DNA from: Gonapodya sp. JEL0774
Lineage: Eukaryota > Monoblepharomycota > Monoblepharidomycetes > Monoblepharidales > Gonapodyaceae
NCBI GenBank assembly: GCA_027604505.1
Contig: JADIIX010000382.1
Location: forward strand, 1-10,279
DNA: 10,279 bases
Reading direction: 5' to 3'
The notes beneath the pieces are model-generated. The model saw only the letters and a program-made list of their open reading frames with translations. It did not search any database and was not told where the DNA came from. The translations under genes and the position numbers were made by a program. This document shows positions 8,925 to 10,279 of the stretch, one piece after another. The stretch's first letter is position 1; each line of letters opens with the position of its first letter.

Positions 8925-9129
8925 CTACCCCCAACGCCGCAGCGAGCTCAACAGGTGTCAAAACTGCCTGCCGCCCCAGTCCACGAAATACGCCCTGTCC
9001 TCGTCCAGAAGAAGGCACCTGATGCTCTCCTCAAAGAACATCAGAGACAGCCTGGAGCCAGGTGGGGGCGCGACGCAGCGTAGACAGCGTGGTGGAGAAA
9101 ATCGAATCACCCACGGAGATGTAGATAAT
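8925..9129 (-). pseudogene. Broken T1/BTB_2 (KCTD-like, potassium-channel tetramerisation type) domain
   Basis: On the minus strand, 9129-9066 encodes IIYISVGDSIFSTTLSTLRR followed by APTWL, matching the opening strand and helix of T1/BTB_2 domains (VGGxxFxTTxSTL). The second conserved block, DEDRAYFVDWGGRQF (9005-8961), lies in a different frame. It is followed, after an in-frame TGA (8960-8958), by HLLSSLRRWG (8957-8928). This fits the family pattern FxDxxGxxFxxLLxxLR, with the stop sitting exactly on one residue. A TAG follows at 8927-8925. An intron cannot explain removal of a single codon, and I find no splice sites that repair the frame change near 9030. Intact family members bind partners such as Cul3 or form tetramers; here the domain is probably dead. 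It could also be a sequencing error, or stop readthrough plus frameshift. The sequence just upstream (9130-9376) is Ser/Pro-rich in more than one frame. Confidence 0.45.
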
Positions 9130-9376
9130 TCGACGGGGGTCTGATGGTGCGGGCGACACAAAGGACCCGAATGTGCGCGAGATGCTCGACCCAGACCACG
9201 TGTTTGGGGATAATAGGGCCACAATGTCGCAGAGTCGCCATCAGAGACAGAAGTTGAGTCGGCGAGACGGCAAGATCGGAGCTTATGACCGTGGCGGGAG
9301 GAGCGGGAGGAGCGAGAGTAAGAGTGGGGGGGCGTGCACGCGGGGTGAGAAGGGAGGGGTTGCGGTCGTTCCAGGA

Positions 9377-9602
9377 AGGGGTACCTTGTAGTGCGAGGGA
9401 GCCCTGTAGGAGAATCAAGAAAACGGGGGCGGAGAGGATGGCCGATCGAGGACACGTCGGTAATTAGCATGTTCCACGATGCAAACTGCTTGGTGTTGGC
9501 CCAAAGACCGCACCATGTCTCCGTATTGCCCTTCACTTCCGCTATTGCGGCCAAAATTCCAGCCCACTCCGCCCAACTGACGATTGCCTGCGTCAGTTCT
9601 AC
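9377..9602 (-). pseudogene. Possible membrane-protein gene or remnant with a frame break; unrecognised
   Basis: I do not recognise this. On the minus strand, 9602-9456 encodes a Trp-rich segment that starts VELTQAIVSWAEWAGILAAI and ends FASWNMLITD. Sixteen bases later a strongly hydrophobic segment, ILSAPVFLILLQGSLALQG (9439-9383), continues in another frame. Read together they resemble one transmembrane helix, a short Cys-containing loop and a second helix, as in fungal four-helix MARVEL-type proteins, but that is only an impression. No acceptor AG lies in the 16-base gap, so normal splicing does not join them. This suggests a frameshift. A GTGTCC...CTACAG intron (9455-9404) is possible but would delete the second helix. 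It may belong to the same decayed locus as the T1 domain to the left. Confidence 0.25.
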
Positions 9603-10279
9603 GGTCCTCTCCCTTACCGCCTACCTTCTTCTACCCCCCATTGTACTCTTCCGATTCCCGCTCGGTGGAGAGAGAGACGAAGCCTGGGAACGGAGTCGTT
9701 TGATAAAGACCGATCCAAGGACGGTAAGGTCGATCATGCAGGTGGGGAGGTGGGATTGCAGGGCGGTGAGGGTGGCAGAGTGTTGGAGGGTGTGGTGGGA
9801 TGTTTACAAATCAGCAAAAGAGATCGAGGGGAAAATAGAATCTCAGAATCAAGCTGCACACTGAGCTCACCTTCACTTGGCGTTCCGCCCCGACCAGTGT
9901 GGCTCAAACTTCCAACCGGCCTTACCAGCCGTCTTGGGCCTTGCCGAGAGCATTTTAAATGACAGCCAATAGCATGGCGCGAAAAAATATCGATGGCAAC
10001 GAGGAAGATGCCAAACGCTTACTGGAAGGTGAGGAGTAGCTCGGTCCAAGATTCGGGGCAGGTAGAAGAACCTGTTGTTCATGGTGGCGGTCAGCCAGGT
10101 GCCTGCCAAGGTGTTGGCAATTTGTGAGTGGGGAATGTGGAGGCGTAGTAAAGGGATTGATGGAATCGTGGGGTGGAGCTGCGGTTTGAGAAGAGCATAT
10201 TTGCGTATTCGACTCTTGTGAAGTACGCAGAGCGACAGGGATCGACGAGGGGGCATCTCGCCTTCATTTTGACGCCAGC
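9603..10279. other. No supportable gene; minus-strand hydrophobic traces
   Basis: Nothing here meets the standard for a gene call. On the minus strand a 127-codon open frame (10256-9873) has no recognisable motif. A second frame gives CPESWTELLLTFQ, then a TAA at 10021-10019, then AFGIFLVAIDIFSRHAIGC (10018-9962). The TAA overlaps a good splice donor, GTAAGC at 10022-10017, so it may be an exon end rather than a lesion. These fragments lie upstream, in transcription sense, of the hydrophobic blocks at 9377-9602 and may be 5' exons of the same locus. A plus-strand frame of 157 codons (9391-9864) has one hydrophobic run but no other coding sign. Confidence 0.35.

Noticed and set aside
8958-9554. 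A 198-codon minus-strand frame as one intact protein
   Set aside because: It joins the end of the Trp-rich membrane-like block to the second T1 block through a Ser/Pro/Arg-rich stretch, while the first T1 block and the second hydrophobic block lie in other frames. This looks like chance read-through of a broken locus.
9391-9864. A 157-codon plus-strand frame with a hydrophobic run
   Set aside because: It has no motif and no splice or start support, and it overlaps more convincing minus-strand coding traces.
1-10279. tRNA, rRNA, CRISPR arrays, transposon ends
   Set aside because: Reading both strands showed no cloverleaf with A/B boxes, no spaced direct repeats, no terminal inverted repeats and no transposase or reverse transcriptase motifs.

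Overview
The window looks like nuclear DNA of an intron-rich fungus, most likely a basidiomycete. Base composition is near 50% GC. The genes are cut into many short exons by GT-AG introns of about 61-126 bp. Several introns carry fungal branch sites of the CTAAC/CTAAT/CTGAT type (for example TCTAATC, CCTAACA and ACTAATG). I cannot place the organism below phylum from this sequence alone. No single open reading frame shows the real genes. All three were rebuilt by joining exons whose reading phase and conserved protein motifs agree.

Positions 1-8268 hold three housekeeping genes, all on the minus strand, head to tail, with only about 175 bp between neighbours. Reading in transcription order: MCM4 (8268 to 4279, 18 exons, 880 aa), a subunit of the Mcm2-7 replicative helicase; DSN1 (4101 to 1582, 9 exons, 610 aa), a subunit of the Mis12/MIND kinetochore complex; and a RAV2/Rogdi-family gene (1407 to beyond position 1, 10 exons visible, 3' end cut by the window edge), a V-ATPase assembly factor. 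MCM4 and DSN1 both serve the chromosome cycle. The RAV2-type gene acts at the vacuole or endosome and has no evident functional link to them.

Positions 8269-8924 upstream of MCM4 are non-coding and partly AT-rich, and must contain the MCM4 promoter. Positions 8925-9129 (minus strand) carry a recognisable but broken potassium-channel-tetramerisation (T1/BTB_2, KCTD-like) domain, with a frame change and an in-frame TGA inside the conserved core. Further along the minus strand (9377-9602) are two hydrophobic, membrane-protein-like blocks lying in different frames. I read 8925-10060 as a decaying locus or loci, or a gene whose splicing I could not solve. No intact gene can be supported from 9130 to the right edge.

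The window holds no new multi-gene system that I can defend. The points most worth checking are the MCM4 start codon split by an intron, the broken T1/BTB domain, a duplicated short motif in the DSN1 N-terminus, a 19-nt micro-exon in DSN1, and a 19-nt homopolymer in an MCM4 intron. No tRNA, rRNA, CRISPR array or recognisable transposon was seen.
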